From assembly GCA_963555705.1 (NCBI GenBank), contig OY743187.1, positions 12,290,133-12,354,132 of the forward strand: DNA of 64,000 bases, read 5' to 3'. Below are positions 32,069 through 42,562 of this stretch, piece by piece. This stretch comes from Ligustrum vulgare. Its lineage: Eukaryota; Streptophyta; Magnoliopsida; Lamiales; Oleaceae. The position numbers were made by a program, and so were the translations under genes. The first letter of the stretch is position 1. Every line of letters starts with the position of its first letter. The notes beneath the pieces are model-generated. The model had not been told where the DNA came from and ran no database searches. It saw only the letters and a program-made list of their open reading frames with translations.

Positions 32069-32312
32069 TTAAACGAATTTACATTACTGTCCGGTGCACT
32101 TTGAGTTTGGTATGGTGCGACAATTTTGTAGAAGCAGCTTATAAATCTAACCCCCAACCCCTTTCTAAGGACCCCCGCTAATACTCTCTCCCAGTGGGTA
32201 GAGAGCATCAAATAACTTTCATTTGACAAATTTCTTTAATCATCTGTAACATTTTTCTCCTGTTGTGCAGCTCTTTTACGCGGAGTACCTGCTTATACCT
32301 CTTGTAAGGTAA
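14281..32312 (+). CDS. Spliced gene model, unknown function, five exons
   Basis: I do not recognise the family. Exons 14281-14389, 14812-14969, 15376-15450, 31678-31782 and 32271-32312 have GT/AG borders and matching phases, and give 162 codons plus stop. The start MKIGESLRIGSFHKPPSSLP resembles an organelle targeting peptide. Exon 2 encodes a Cys- and Arg-containing segment (QNCKCKALNNPENN, RLQLYRQLATHQH, LSRPRRSSKYQ). Exons 3-5 encode an amphipathic and hydrophobic tail (EIAATLLMNVHTVGLNQLSD, SFYTFIWK, LFYAEYLLIPLV). Codon use and splice sites look genuine, but exons 1 and 5 are weakly supported. In exon 5, GTAAGG at 32304 could instead be a donor leading to further exons. A transposon-filled intron separates exons 3 and 4, so the gene may be broken in practice. 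Confidence 0.5.
16436..16921. mobile_element. MITE-like element, family uncertain
   Basis: The left end GCGCTGTTTGATTGCC and the right end (reverse complement GGCTGTGTTTGATAATCACG) are related inverted repeats. Both lead into a shared GGAATTCATTTTCC / GGAAAGAAAATGAATTC block. Near the right end a 32-bp unit (CCCTAGAATTCATTTTC...) is tandemly repeated. No target duplication could be fixed. Confidence 0.55.
17332..18711 (-). pseudogene. Retroelement-like coding remnant, Glu-rich
   Basis: On the minus strand an open frame of 223 codons begins LYGLTLEEALEDLRRVRKES, continues as a highly charged Glu/Lys/Val stretch likely to form coiled coil, and then decays through overlapping frames (FDPGGEVKQQEQ, KKEGMMCSGPSTIGVIAGLT). 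No protease, reverse transcriptase or zinc-knuckle motif is visible. It directly abuts the truncated left LTR at about 18730, so it is probably part of a rearranged retroelement. A fragment of a host gene is the alternative. Family not identified. Confidence 0.35.
19122..20045. mobile_element. Insertion in the G LTR, Pack-MULE or hAT-like
   Basis: TAATTAAG precedes (19114-19121) and follows (20046-20053) the insert, and removing it restores LTR homology. The duplicated 8-9 bp fits hAT or Mutator-like elements. The termini (GTGAAAATTACACTCAC and, reverse-complemented, TGGGAACTACACACATT) are only loosely inverted repeats. It contains a captured exon-like segment at 19399-19512 and a GGT/GAT-rich low-complexity block at 19640-19870. 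No transposase. Confidence 0.6.
19399..19512 (+). pseudogene. Captured first exon, targeting-peptide-like
   Basis: The start codon in AAGCCATGG context opens 38 codons rich in Ser, Thr, Leu and Pro with few acidic residues (MVATLLIPVLPLLSLKSIPI...), ending at AAG with GTAAAA as donor. A CT-rich leader precedes it. This looks like a 5' leader plus transit-peptide exon taken from a host gene. The rest of that gene is absent, so it cannot make a functional product here. Parent gene unknown. Confidence 0.45.
21043..21192 (-). repeat. LTR of Copia F (3' LTR in element orientation)
   Basis: 150 bp, TG...CA, bordered by GATTT outside and the polypurine tract inside. Confidence 0.92.
21265..21410. 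repeat. Left subterminal GACACG repeats of the hAT
   Basis: About a dozen GACACG or CGTGTC hexamers in both orientations within 150 bp of the left end. In hAT elements such clustered short motifs are transposase-binding sites; that role is inferred here. Confidence 0.75.
22074..24289 (+). CDS. hAT transposase (BED finger, DUF659, hAT dimerisation domain)
   Basis: Cuts and rejoins the element's ends through an RNase H-like DDE core. Exons 22074-23578 and 23683-24289 (intron with GTAATT donor, TTCTTTAG acceptor) give 703 residues. A BED zinc finger lies near 33-66 (C35, C38, H52, C64 as likely ligands). The DUF659 core has VSDGWSDPQRRPLINFMA with D208 and VITDNAANCKGAG with D269, then CVVHTLNLALKN. 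The C-terminal dimerisation domain has SSCCERNWSIYSFVHSLKRN with E605 and W608, the family's last acidic residue. The tail is strongly acidic (DDENEDVEDL). Without splicing the protein would stop after 502 residues and lose the catalytic glutamate, so the intron decides activity. No stop, frameshift or missing key residue seen. Confidence 0.92.
24446..24540. repeat. Right subterminal CGTGTC repeats of the hAT
   Basis: Repeated CGTGTC/GACACG motifs up to the right terminus, mirroring the left end but in a shorter cluster. Confidence 0.75.
24549..27910 (-). pseudogene. Copia F polyprotein, frameshifted
   Basis: Read right to left on the minus strand. Protease site WVIDSGATDHFTC at about 27850-27900; pre-integrase domain (FLWHCRLGRPS) about 27390; integrase with HSDNGREF and TPQQNGIAERKNRHI about 26900-27060; RT with DVKNTFLHGD and VYMDDMI about 25430-25690; RNase H with YTDSDFTGSRLDRKSTSGY, SLSSAEAEY and FCDNTAAI about 24700-24960. 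The frame is broken several times, including between RT and RNase H near 25340-25360 and within integrase. A recognisable gag is missing, so it cannot move on its own. Confidence 0.9.
27771..27910 (-). repeat. 70-bp tandem duplication over the Copia F protease active site
   Basis: Copies begin at 27771 and 27841. On the minus strand the upstream copy keeps the catalytic DSGA triad region, while the downstream copy reads DSRA (GGA to AGA). Because 70 is not a multiple of three, the duplication itself shifts the frame. Confidence 0.88.
28529..28678 (-). repeat. LTR of Copia F (5' LTR in element orientation)
   Basis: 150 bp, TG...CA, next to the primer-binding site 28517-28528 (minus-strand TGGTATCAGACC). 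Few differences from the other LTR, so insertion is fairly recent. Confidence 0.92.
29803..30321 (-). repeat. LTR of element G (519 bp)
   Basis: Starts TG, ends CA, and sits beside the primer-binding site at 29791-29802 (minus-strand TGGTATCAAAGC). Aligns with the broken copy at 18730-19121 / 20046-20164. Confidence 0.75.
30659..31624. mobile_element. hAT-like non-autonomous element with GGTTCGGTTT repeats
   Basis: The ends TAGGGATGGACATGG and, reverse-complemented, TAGGGGTGGACAAAATG are inverted repeats. GATAAAAG precedes and GTTAAAAG follows, an 8-bp duplication with one mismatch. Both ends are followed inside by (G)GTTTGGTTC / GAACCGAACC subterminal repeats, a common plant hAT-derived type. 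966 bp, no transposase. Lies just before exon 4 of the unknown gene. Confidence 0.82.
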
Positions 32313-33719
32313 ATGTATAGCACTCGTACAAATTGGTCTGCTGTTCGTCTCTTTGGCTGGGACGTGGGGATTGAGTAGTTCCAATCGGAGAATGTATTGC
32401 AATCTCGAAATCCCCATCTTTTATCTGGTTTCTTCGTTAACTTGGAATTCAGAAAACACAGTGACATCCTCATCTCATCTGATTCTTGACAGTACAAGGA
32501 GCCCTATTCTATGTGTAAGTATTTGTGGTTAACCTTTGGTTTTTTAAGATTCTTAAATTTTGTTCAGCAAAAAAAAAAAAAAAAGAATTCGAAAAATACT
32601 AGGGTCGAGCAATCCCACCCTCCGCTGAACCCTTAGAATGGATGAGTTGGACGGTCAATGGGAAGCCAAGAAGGCCATGGCCTAGGTTGGGGACCTCCAT
32701 AATTCCATTGCACTTAAAGATGTTGACTTGTATTTGTATGGAGCATAAATTTTTATGAATATTTTGAATCGAATAAACGTGACTTTCACATCAATAGTGA
32801 ATTCGTTTTGCTTGATATTGCTTTCATGTTGAAATTATAGCTTAAATGAGAACGCCGTCCAAGTGGGAAAGTCCATGTAAGTGGGGCCCTTTGTTCTAGC
32901 AGTCCCAAATATTATTTTTTTTAAAAAAAATGTTAGAAACCGGTTGCCATGCAAATTTGAGGATCCCTTTGGCAACGAGAGTGACAAAGACATGCACGCT
33001 TGAAGATATATGATAAGGACCGGACAAATTGACATTTTGATATGAAATGAGCTAGGAGTGGATATGTGACCTTGGCACGTGCAGGACGATTTCATTACGA
33101 TAGTTGAGTTCATGGAAGGGCGATTCTAATTTGTACGCTTGTGAATATGTAAAGTAAACTTCCTTAATGTTGAACGAAAGAGATCTTCCTCTATGACTTG
33201 TATGGTTAGAAAATTCCTCGAAAAGTTGGGGCCTAAAATTCAAAAGGCACTATTAATGACAATTGAAAGTAGATATAAAGAAAAAGTATTGTCATTTAAC
33301 CGACGAGAAGGGATGGGTAGAAATGCTTGCAGCCTAAATAGAATGGAAAAATGATGGTTTTGTTTAATGGCAATAAAATAATAGACTCAAAAGTACGACT
33401 CCTATTCCTTGTCACAAGTCGCATATTGTAAAATAAATTTGATTCTTTCTCATTTGGTGGCCTAATTTCTAACTTTGCTAGGGGAAAAGTTGAAGGTGGG
33501 TCCATAGAATCTGGCTCGATTTACGTGGAGACCACACTTTTTCTTTCGAAAGTGTCCTCAAAAAGTGAAAGTGCCCACAAGTGGAAGCAATAGTGTTCTA
33601 AATTCTAATATAGCACAAAATAGTTTCCGATCAAAAAAAAAAATAAAAAAAATAGCATGATAGGTTTTGGTCCCTTTGGGATGGTGGTTCACCCCTTATG
33701 TGCATAGTGCAATCATTTG
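32313..33719. other. Intergenic DNA
   Basis: No supported gene. There is an A-rich tract near 32570-32585 and scattered short frames on the minus strand with no recognisable domain. Confidence 0.5.
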
Positions 33720-33860
33720 TGTTTGTTCCCCACTATATACACTCGTATGATAAATTGTTTATAAATAACACATATTTTTAAATCACTTTTTAATTACATA
33801 TTTTACATAAAAAATATCATATTCTTTATTTATAAACAAAAAAAATTACCAAACAGAGGT
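33720..33860. mobile_element. Tourist-like MITE fragment
   Basis: The right end ACCAAACAGAGGTTATA is a family end. The body (AATCACTTTTTAATTACATATTTTACATAA) resembles 60782-60953. The left end is not clear. Confidence 0.45.
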
Positions 33861-34854
33861 TATATGATAGGTCAGTAATGGTTAAGTGAACTGATCAAAT
33901 CTTAATTCGAGTTATATGTGTTAGGGTAGATAACAAGAAGGAAATAAACAGAGTGAAAGAGGAACACGAATCAATTTTTCTTATTTCGAGCGGAGAATCG
34001 AAGATTACAATTTGGATATGGGGGAGATAGTGTGAATGGGAGTGCAAAAGTTTGGGGTAGGTTTGATTTGCTGTTTTCAAATAATTTTAAATTTTATTTT
34101 TTTTAGAATACTGAAAATGTGTTTGATTTGTCACTTAAAATACATTTTCGACGTTTTGAGTGTTTTCAGTGAAAATTTCGAACACACTCAAAATATGGAA
34201 AACAAACGTTTGAATAAAATTTTATTTTTAAAAAAATTAACAAATTTAAAAATTAAAATTATAAAATATAGAATTCAAAGAAATAAAATATTTTAAAAAG
34301 ATTCAAAAATAAAATTGATAAATTCTAAAAAAAAATGAAAAAATAAAATCTAAAATTCATATAAATTCTAAAAAAAAAAAATCAATCAATAAAATTGTAA
34401 AAAAATGAAAAAATGTTTAAGTTCTTAACAATTATTTACATATCTAATAAAATATTTAAATCTCAGTCCACATTATTAAATTTTATTTTTGTTCATATAT
34501 TTTAAATTCAATTTATTATTTATTTTTATTTTACTTTCGTAGCAAGAAAAAATATTGTAAAACTCATGAACTTTAAAATGTATATATTATTTGATAATAT
34601 ATTAACATAAAATTGTTCTATTTTTATTGAATAATCAAATTTCATTAAGTAAAATGTTATAAAATATTTTTCATGATTTCAAACTAAGCGTGTTTTTTAG
34701 TTTTCTGTTTTGAGAAATAATTTTTTTTTACATTGATAAACTAAACGTGTTATCAGCAATCTTAAAACATACCGACTAGAAAATTGAAAATGAATTAAAA
34801 ACTAAAAAATTAAAACACAAACCAAACGTGCCCTTATTTTTTGAGAGTTAAGGG

Positions 34855-34857
<3 letters not shown>

Positions 34858-34910
<53 letters not shown>
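34858..34910. repeat. (TA)n microsatellite
   Basis: About 26 perfect TA units. Prone to length change and to cruciform formation. Confidence 0.95.
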
Positions 34911-34914
<4 letters not shown>

Positions 34915-34975
34915 AAAAAATGTTGATCATTTTTTTTTTTTTTTTTAATCTACCTACCCCAATACCTCCTTTATC

Positions 34976-35008
34976 CTAGTCCTCATCCTCATCCTCATCC
35001 TCATCCTC
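34976..35008. repeat. (CATCCT)n short tandem repeat
   Basis: Five CATCCT-type units (CCTCATCCTCATCCTCATCC...), a small GC-richer island in AT-rich DNA. Confidence 0.85.
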
Positions 35009-36124
35009 TTGATGTTTTTCTACTTGGGCATTAAAATTAAGTATATGCATGTGCGTATCGTTTTCCTTTACTTTCATTTACCTACCATCCAAATGAAACA
35101 TAAGTTCGTCATTTATCTTGGCTCAAATTGTTAATATTATGTGAATGCATAATGTTACCACTCTTTTTATATTCCATGATGCCATTTAATTGCATTGAAA
35201 GTCTATAATTTTTGCTCGCTCACTTATCTTGAACTTTGTTTTCGTCCCTTGATAACATATTTCGTTCAATAACTTTGCAAAAAATGCCCTTCATATGTTT
35301 AAATAGGCAAATTTGAGGATAATAATGCAAAAGTTGGGAACACAAGTATGACATGAGAGCACATTGGGGACTTGTTCCTCATCGAAAACTTTCAGTATTC
35401 TTACCAACACCGCACCATCATCGACATGCCACCTCTCTTTTCCTCAACGAGGCTCAGTGTGTTGTTTGAAAGACGTTACCATTGAATTTTCACTAATTCT
35501 ATAATGTGTTTGCTGAAATGTCTGACCAAATATAATGAAAATATCATAAAAAATTTGAAAGTTTCAATGTGTGATACTAAAATTATGTTCTAAGTATCAT
35601 AAAAATTTGAAAAGTTCCAGGTTATAATACTAAAAATTTGAAAGTATCATAAGTATCACAACACGTGATATTTTAAAAGTATCATAAGTTTCACGATATG
35701 ATACTTGTGATAAAAAAATGTGTATTTCAGTAAAAAAAAAAAAATGTAGTATTTTCCAATGATCTTTTGAAATGACGTAAATTTCAATTATGATACCAAA
35801 AGTTGGATATTTTTGTAAATGTCCATTAATATAATGTTATCAGCACGAGTTCTACCAAATTGAGTTAAAAAGTATTTTTTTTTTTTTTTTGTCATGTCAA
35901 TGCTCGATTCCTTCTTCAACAAAGGCTTGAAAGCACAAAATGTAAGACTCTGCTTAAACTTACAATTCTGCGGATAAAGTTATAGAGGTATTTATATGAA
36001 TCAATTCTTTGTTTGATAAATTGTTAATGATGTTCATCGGTTCATATTAATTTATGTATAATTAACATTCAAGAAGAATATTAATTCGACTATCATAAAC
36101 AATTTGTGGTTGCTCCTGAAGTAG

Positions 36125-36535
36125 CATAATTTTTATTATAATAATTATTTAACAACACATTCTCCAAAATAATTTACACATAAACTAAAAAAGAATTATT
36201 CAACCAATAAAATAATTTACACATAAACTCAAAAAAATTACTTACTTTTTAACAACACATCTCCAAAATTTATTGTTATTATAAATCATATTATTTTTAA
36301 ATAATGGATATCAAACAGGGGTCTCAAACATAAAATTATTTTATGAAATATACAAGCCTCTGTTTGGCAAATCGTTTAAAAACTTTTTTTGATTAACATA
36401 ATTTTTTAAACAATTTTTTAACACCACACATTTCTAATTTCTCTCTACTTTTTAATCGCATAAATATTTTATCTTGAAAACTTAAAAAACATTTTAAAAT
36501 ATAAAAATTTTAACAAAGCATACAATCATATAGAG
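36125..36535. mobile_element. Two decayed Tourist-like MITEs side by side
   Basis: A right-end sequence TATCAAACAGGGGTC lies near 36308-36322 and a left-end sequence AAGCCTCTGTTTGGCAAATC at about 36354-36373. Their partner ends are degraded. Bodies contain ACACATTCTCC/CACATTTC phrases shared with other copies. Confidence 0.5.
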
Positions 36536-37470
36536 ACAGCAAAAGATAAAATAATGAAGCAAAATAAAAATTTTATCAAAAAAAATAGAGAACAAAAAGG
36601 AAATGTTGTCAGCGCATTTACAAGGCAAAAAATGCCTTGTCAAATGGCAAAACGCATTCGCAGGATTACAGGATTGATCCAGTCAAACGTATAACCTTTT
36701 TTTTTTTTTTTTTCCAACTTTGAGGACCACATATTTATATTGAATTAGAACTACATAGATTTTGTTCTTATCGAAAACTGTAATTTTGTGATCGTTTTAA
36801 AAATGTCTTACCTAAGCCTTACGTCGACTTCCTAAATATGCAAGTTAACTTTTTTATTAAAACAAATTATGAGAAATTCTTCAAGTGATGGTTCATGAAC
36901 CACTAGATAATATAAGCACATTATTTTTTTTAATTAATTAATTTGATGTAATGACAACTTGCTGAAAGATCAATCTTTAGTAGATGCCAAAAGGCCGAAT
37001 AAAAGTCTTTTAATTATGAGTAATTATATTGACACTACTACTTTTGTTGTTCACACCACATTATATATACACAATTATTTATAGATGAATCTTATAACTA
37101 CACTACATTCTTTTTACAAAAATAATCTTCACTACATAAAATAAAAATAAAATTGGTAAATCACAATTATCTTCTTCCATCTTCATCTCTCTAGACGATG
37201 GTTATGGTACACTCACAATCATCTTATTCCATCTTCATCTCTTCAAATAGTGAAGTTCTGCACTAGTTATTGTTAAAACATACATGATACGAAATATATT
37301 GTTATTTTTTAAATTTCTCTCAATCATCTGAATTCAATACCGTACGTATGTGTGTGTTTGTGTAAACTTTCCACATCTGACATTAATTTTAGGTTCTTTT
37401 TTCCTTCATTCTAGAAGATCATCACAAGGGGGCAATTGTATCATTCTATGGTCATTTAAGTCAATTTATT

Positions 37471-37728
37471 AAAAAAAAAAAAAAGGTGTAGCCCACACCC
37501 TGAGGGTCCGAACCGACCACGCTCAAGACCTTCGGTTCGAGAAGGTAAATCCAGGTTATGCCTCCAAGTAGTCAGAGTGGAAGGGCTTATGGTAAGTATG
37601 AGCAAATCTCAATAACTCCCGCTTGCCACAAGGCCAATTCCACCTTACGGAGAATCGAACCAAGCACACAGCCGCACTGAGCACTTACCACCCATCCCCT
37701 TTGCCACTTGGAGATATGTCCTGGGAGC
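37471..37728 (-). mobile_element. tRNA-derived SINE (Au-like)
   Basis: Flanked by the perfect 15-bp duplication TTAAGTCAATTTATT (37456-37470, 37729-37743). Read on the minus strand it begins with a tRNA-like region: an A-box-like TGGGTGGTAAGTGC and a B-box GGTTCGATTCTC, where RNA polymerase III would start. It ends GTGTGGGCTACACC followed by 14 T on the minus strand. T-rich tails and this tRNA-like head fit the plant Au SINE family. It encodes nothing and relies on a LINE reverse transcriptase. Confidence 0.85.
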
Positions 37729-37743
37729 TTAAGTCAATTTATT

Positions 37744-38736
37744 GAATTGTCATACAGTGGGGAATGACCGATAATGTTCAACTTTTGAAGATTCAAGCTT
37801 TTTCATCCAACCAACCTTATCGATGAATTTAGTGAAACCCAAATTCATTTTCTCCCAAATCTTCTTCTGTAAGTTGTAACCAAATTTGTTGTCAATATAT
37901 TATTTCCATAATTCGTCGATAGCTTTTAGATAGATTCTTGAATGAATTGGATTTCAGAGAAGAAAACGTAGCCAAGTTTCTGGTTGGTTATTTTAGTAAA
38001 TTTAATTGTGGCCAATTTAGTAAATATGAAAATTATGGTGTGGTTAACAAAATTAACGGGTTAATATAATTATCCTTTAATTATATATGTTGCTGTGGAA
38101 GGTGATATTTATGCCCAAAAAACCAATTTAAGTGAAATCATCCCCGGTCCTTAGACGGCAATTATCAATATTTCAATGAAGATTTAATGGCACGTAATTA
38201 TCGTTCATTAGGAAAATTGATGTAATATTATAACTACTATCTACACCACATGGTTGCCAATTTGAAAGCAATGTAATATTATCAAAAAAAAATAAAAAAT
38301 GAAAGCAATGTATTATTTAATTTGAAAGCAATTCTATTGTTACTATGATAATAACGAATTGTAGTAGTTGTGCTAAACTTGTTAGGAGCTATACGCCCTT
38401 TTGTAAAAAAATAAAAAAATTATTAAATTTTGATAAGGTTTGTTACGAGCAAAAACTACTAAATTTCGAAATTGTTCACGAGTGTGATCTTTGATCCTAC
38501 ATTAAAAATTCACAACCTAGATTGTGAAAAAAAAAAGAAGAAAAAAAATTGAAATGAATAATTAAAATTTTACTACTTCTTTGTCTACTATTTATTACGA
38601 GAATATCCATAAGATTATGTATAATTGTAAATAAAAAGAATCTGTACGTAATCGCCATAATTTGTACAATTGAAATTGTTATTAAGATCTTCGTGTATCT
38701 TTAACATGATTACGAAGACAAAAATGTAAAATCTAA
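37744..38736. other. AT-rich intergenic DNA
   Basis: No gene or repeat structure could be supported. Confidence 0.5.
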
Positions 38737-39580
38737 GGTGGCGTTCTTTTGTATTTTATTTTGTATTTTCATTTTCGAAAATATTTTGTGTTTTGTGTTT
38801 TCATTTTTGTTTTCAAATTTGCTGAAAGCGCGTTTGATTTGTCATTTCTGAAAACTGTTTTTGAAAATGAAAAGTTGGAAAACACGTTCTGTTTGAAATT
38901 TTGCAGAACACTATTTAAACTATTTTTAATTAATTTGCTTGCAGAATACTACTAACTCCAACTCAAATTTCCTTTCACAATACACTGAAAATATGGTTAC
39001 ATGCAACACACTAATGTGAGCATTAAGAGTCTATATTAACATAGTTTGGTCAGGTTCGGGACTTGAGAAAGTTCTACTTCTATTAAAATCCAGAAAATGC
39101 AAGTTCTTTCAAAACCACCAGAGTCCATTTATCATTACATTTTTTGAAATATAACAAGAATTCTCATTTAATTTTTTTTTTTTGTAATGTTGATATTGAA
39201 TTGAATAAAACTTTATTTAAACTAAGTTCCAAGTTAGGATAATACTAAAAAAAAAAAAAATCTTTATTTAGGCGTAGTTTCAAGTTAGGATAATTCTAAA
39301 AAAAATAATAAAATAAAAACTTTATATTAAGCTTAGTTCTAAGTTAAGATAATTATATAAATTAAAAAAAAAAAAAATTTTCAAAACGCGTTTTGGACAT
39401 TTTTTGTCGAAATACACACAAAACGCCCAAAACGATGTTTCGAGCGTTTTCCGTTTTGTGTACAAATTTTTTTTTTTGTTTTCCAAAATGCGTTCTAGAA
39501 AATGGTAAAGAGAACGCGTTTTTAGCGTTTTCAAAAATAAAAACAGAAAACGACCTCAAAACAGCAAAGAGAACATGGGC
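38737..39580. mobile_element. Long Tourist-like non-autonomous element
   Basis: TAA lies on both sides (38734-38736, 39581-39583). The ends GGTGGCGTTCTTTTG and, reverse-complemented, GCCCATGTTCTCTTTG are loosely inverted. Both halves have long T/A runs with AAACGCGTTTTG- and GAACGCG-type phrases that can pair. 844 bp, no transposase, diverged. Confidence 0.55.
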
Positions 39581-39913
39581 TAAATTTTTGGTATACGATG
39601 CAATTTTTGGCTTCTTTAAATAAAAAATATACATTTGCAAATCAAGCAAGGATGAGTTGTACTTCACGCTACAAACATAGCTATCAGATGTTTATTTAAA
39701 AGTACTACTGTGGAATACACAAAGTAGTGGATAAAAAAAAAAGTCATAAAATTATTAATCTAGTCCTATTAAGATAATAATGATGATTTCATTATCTCAC
39801 TAAACTATGTACAATAATGTAAACCACATGTAATTATGTGTGTGCAATTCAATTATTTACACAGCGTTGAAACTTATTAAGAAATAAAATAAAATGTCTC
39901 CATCTGTCTGTAA

Positions 39914-39917
<4 letters not shown>

Positions 39918-39950
<33 letters not shown>
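39918..39950. repeat. (ATT)n microsatellite
   Basis: About 11 perfect ATT units. Confidence 0.9.
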
Positions 39951-39952
<2 letters not shown>

Positions 39953-41189
39953 CCCTAACAGGTGTTGTGACTCGTGAGTCGTGACCGATGCTTGTCATAA
40001 GATTTTTTACTAGCATTTTTTAGATGGCAAATAGTTTGAATGATGTGTGATTTAGTTCGTCTTGACTCAGTTCTTATAACGTTCATTTTGAGATGAGCAA
40101 TGAATCAAGTTGATCTCACAATTTTTTTTTCACAAGCTCACGAGCCGACTCATCTTTTATTCCTCATTTTAAGACAAATTTTATTGATTTATTTAAAAAA
40201 TTAAATTAAAATGAGTAGGTTCGTTTGAGCTCGTCAGCAGCTCGATTCGTGAGGCCGCCGCACAGATCATAAGATTTGAACAAGAGCCGAGTTGAGCATG
40301 TCATTGTCACCCTTAACATCTTCTTTACAAATTCTTATATATGTATTGTGTTGAGAGTTGGTCCATCAAAGAATATTTTGTATGTGGGATGTGACACAAT
40401 TAGATGTGACAAATGATAAATTATTGCCGTGCAATATACTTTTGTTAAAAAGTATGTCCAAAACTCGACGTTCTAGGTATAACTATCTACGATCAATTCG
40501 ATAATAAGTCAATTTGACTAAAGATACCGGTCTCATATCAAACTCAAACAGAAAAGTCCGTACTATGCTGATTAGAGCATGAGAGCCTATGCCGTACAAG
40601 AAACTTGTACATACATAAGCCAATAAAAAATTTGCATATGCCGCTAACAACTATACAATACAACCCGATTTATTCATCTACACGCATACCTTGCATCTTG
40701 TTCAATCCAAACATGTCGTTTGCCTGTTTGGGGAAGAATTAGGGTCAAGTTTTTGGACTCCTTTTAGACAATGGAGGGAACAAAAAATAAATTAGGTAAT
40801 GCAATTTTAATCACTTATAACCAATTTGTATTGCTTAAATAATTTTATAAATCCACCTGAAATCCGTAGGATGATCTTAGATTTGGTTTGAAAATATTAA
40901 TATGGTTTTAATTTACTTTAAAAATAACTTGGGAAGTACACATAATTTTAAGTTGCTTTTCAACCAATAAATAATAATACAACAAGATCGAACAAAAGAC
41001 TAAAATAGTATTTGATAAATATGACCTTTTAACAAAGTCTCAATCGGCATGCCACACAACGATTATGTGAAAGATCAATCATGGTATATATGACAGTTAC
41101 TTAAGCAATTCAATCAAAAATAAAATGAATTCAGTGATTGCAGTCTTCATATATAATTTTATTTTCCTCAAATCCTGATGACATATTTA
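39951..41189. other. Intergenic DNA
   Basis: No gene is supported. 39980-40300 has repeated ACTCGTGAGTCG / AGCTCGTCAGCAGCTCG phrases, possibly an old non-autonomous transposon, but no termini were found. Confidence 0.45.
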
Positions 41190-41358
41190 ACCCCTGTTTG
41201 AAACTCATTATTTCGAGAAAAAAATGAGTTTATAATAATAATTTTTAGAAGAATATGTGATTTTTAAGTAAGAATTTTTTTTTGAATTTACATGTAATAT
41301 TATTTTATGGAAGTGTATGCAGTTGAAATGAGTTTGAAAAAAAAAATGTATCAAGGGC
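41190..41358. mobile_element. Tourist-like MITE beside Copia B
   Basis: TTA lies on both sides (41187-41189, 41359-41361). The left end ACCCCTGTTTGAAACTCATT is clear; the right end CAAGGGC is short. The body resembles 10053-10193. Its right TTA coincides with the Copia B insertion point. Confidence 0.7.
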
Positions 41359-41730
41359 TTAATGTCAAGAATAAAGAGTAAGAGAGAAAACGGAGAATAA
41401 AGAATTGTATATCAAACTGAAGATGGGGGCGAAGATGCCAGCTTAAGTATGCAAACCAAATCATGATGACGTCCAGGAGGATGTGCCTTTGTAAACATGT
41501 CAGCAAGCTGATTAGCAGAAGAAACATGACGTAGCTGAAGAGTACCTTGCCTGAGGTGATGACGAACGAAATGAATCTATCTCAATATGCTTCGTGCACT
41601 CATGAAAGACATTATTGTGGGCAATCTGAATAGCGCTAATATTGTCACAATGAAGAGAAGAACTATCACTGAGGGAAACACCCATATCGTGAAGTAACCA
41701 TCGAATCCATAACAATTCAGAGGTGATGTC

Positions 41731-42562
41731 TGTTGGATGAATTTGTGAATAGTAACACCAAAATAAGTAGAATGATAGTTTGTAAATCCGTGCCGAAAAT
41801 TGGACAGAGTAATGGTAAGGAAAATACAAACAAGAAGAAGAAGAAAAATAGGGACAAAGCCGAGGTAAGAGTTGGACTCTTTGTCCTTAAGTCGAATTTG
41901 TCCCGCAACGGTGCCTACGGATTTCGGTAATCGACTTCACTTTTGTTTGTAGCACTCCAAAACACAAGTACAACGAACCAAAATTTGGCTTATGTACTCC
42001 AAAGATGAAAATGAGAGAAAAAAATGCAATGATTTTGATTTTGGAGAGAAGAGAGGATGATATATGTTTTGCATATCAAATTGTGAGAAATAAGACACCC
42101 AAAGGGTCCTATTTATAGACCATGAAAGTGTGTGGACGAAATGGTTGAAGTCAAACCATACACCATTTCCAAACCATGCACCTTTATGAAAATGTGTCTT
42201 TACACCGGACAACCGTACGGCCGCACGGTTATAATCCGTGCGGTCGCACGGCTTTACGCAAAAATCCATAAATGAATTTAACGTGTGATCGCACGGTTTC
42301 CTAACCATGCGGTCGCACGATCAAGTATTTTGACCTGATTTCGTCATTTTTCGTAATTTCTCATTCATCCGATATTGGTTTTCGAAATGCCAAATATACC
42401 CGTTTGTGCCCCCTGAAGCTGCGAAGTGGCAAACAGTTTTTCCTAAACGAATTGAGTCGAGCTTTTGAGTATTTGGCCGAAGTCGACACGAAGTCGCTTT
42501 AGTCAGTATTTCGATACTTAATCAATTTCTTGATTTATCGACTTATTAACCAATATCCAACA
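41731..42562 (-). repeat. LTR of Copia C (832 bp)
   Basis: Shares most of its length with the solo LTR 47797-48566, including TTTGTCCTTAAGTCGAATTT and a cluster of CGTGCGG(T/C)CGCACGG-like palindromes at 42220-42320. Confidence 0.88.

Larger units (their letters stand above)
33861..37455. other. AT-rich intergenic DNA with decayed MITEs
   Basis: No gene is supported. 34080-34840 has MITE-like character: an end-type sequence ACCAAACGTGCCC followed by TTA near 34823-34838 and inverted TTTTCAGTGAAAA-type phrases. 35520-35760 holds repeated GATACTTA/TAAGTATCA phrases. Microsatellites and other fragments are listed separately. Confidence 0.5.

Noticed and set aside
37495..37720. Possible true tRNA gene in the SINE
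   Set aside because: A- and B-box-like motifs are present but no full cloverleaf, and the whole unit has a target duplication and homopolymer tail.
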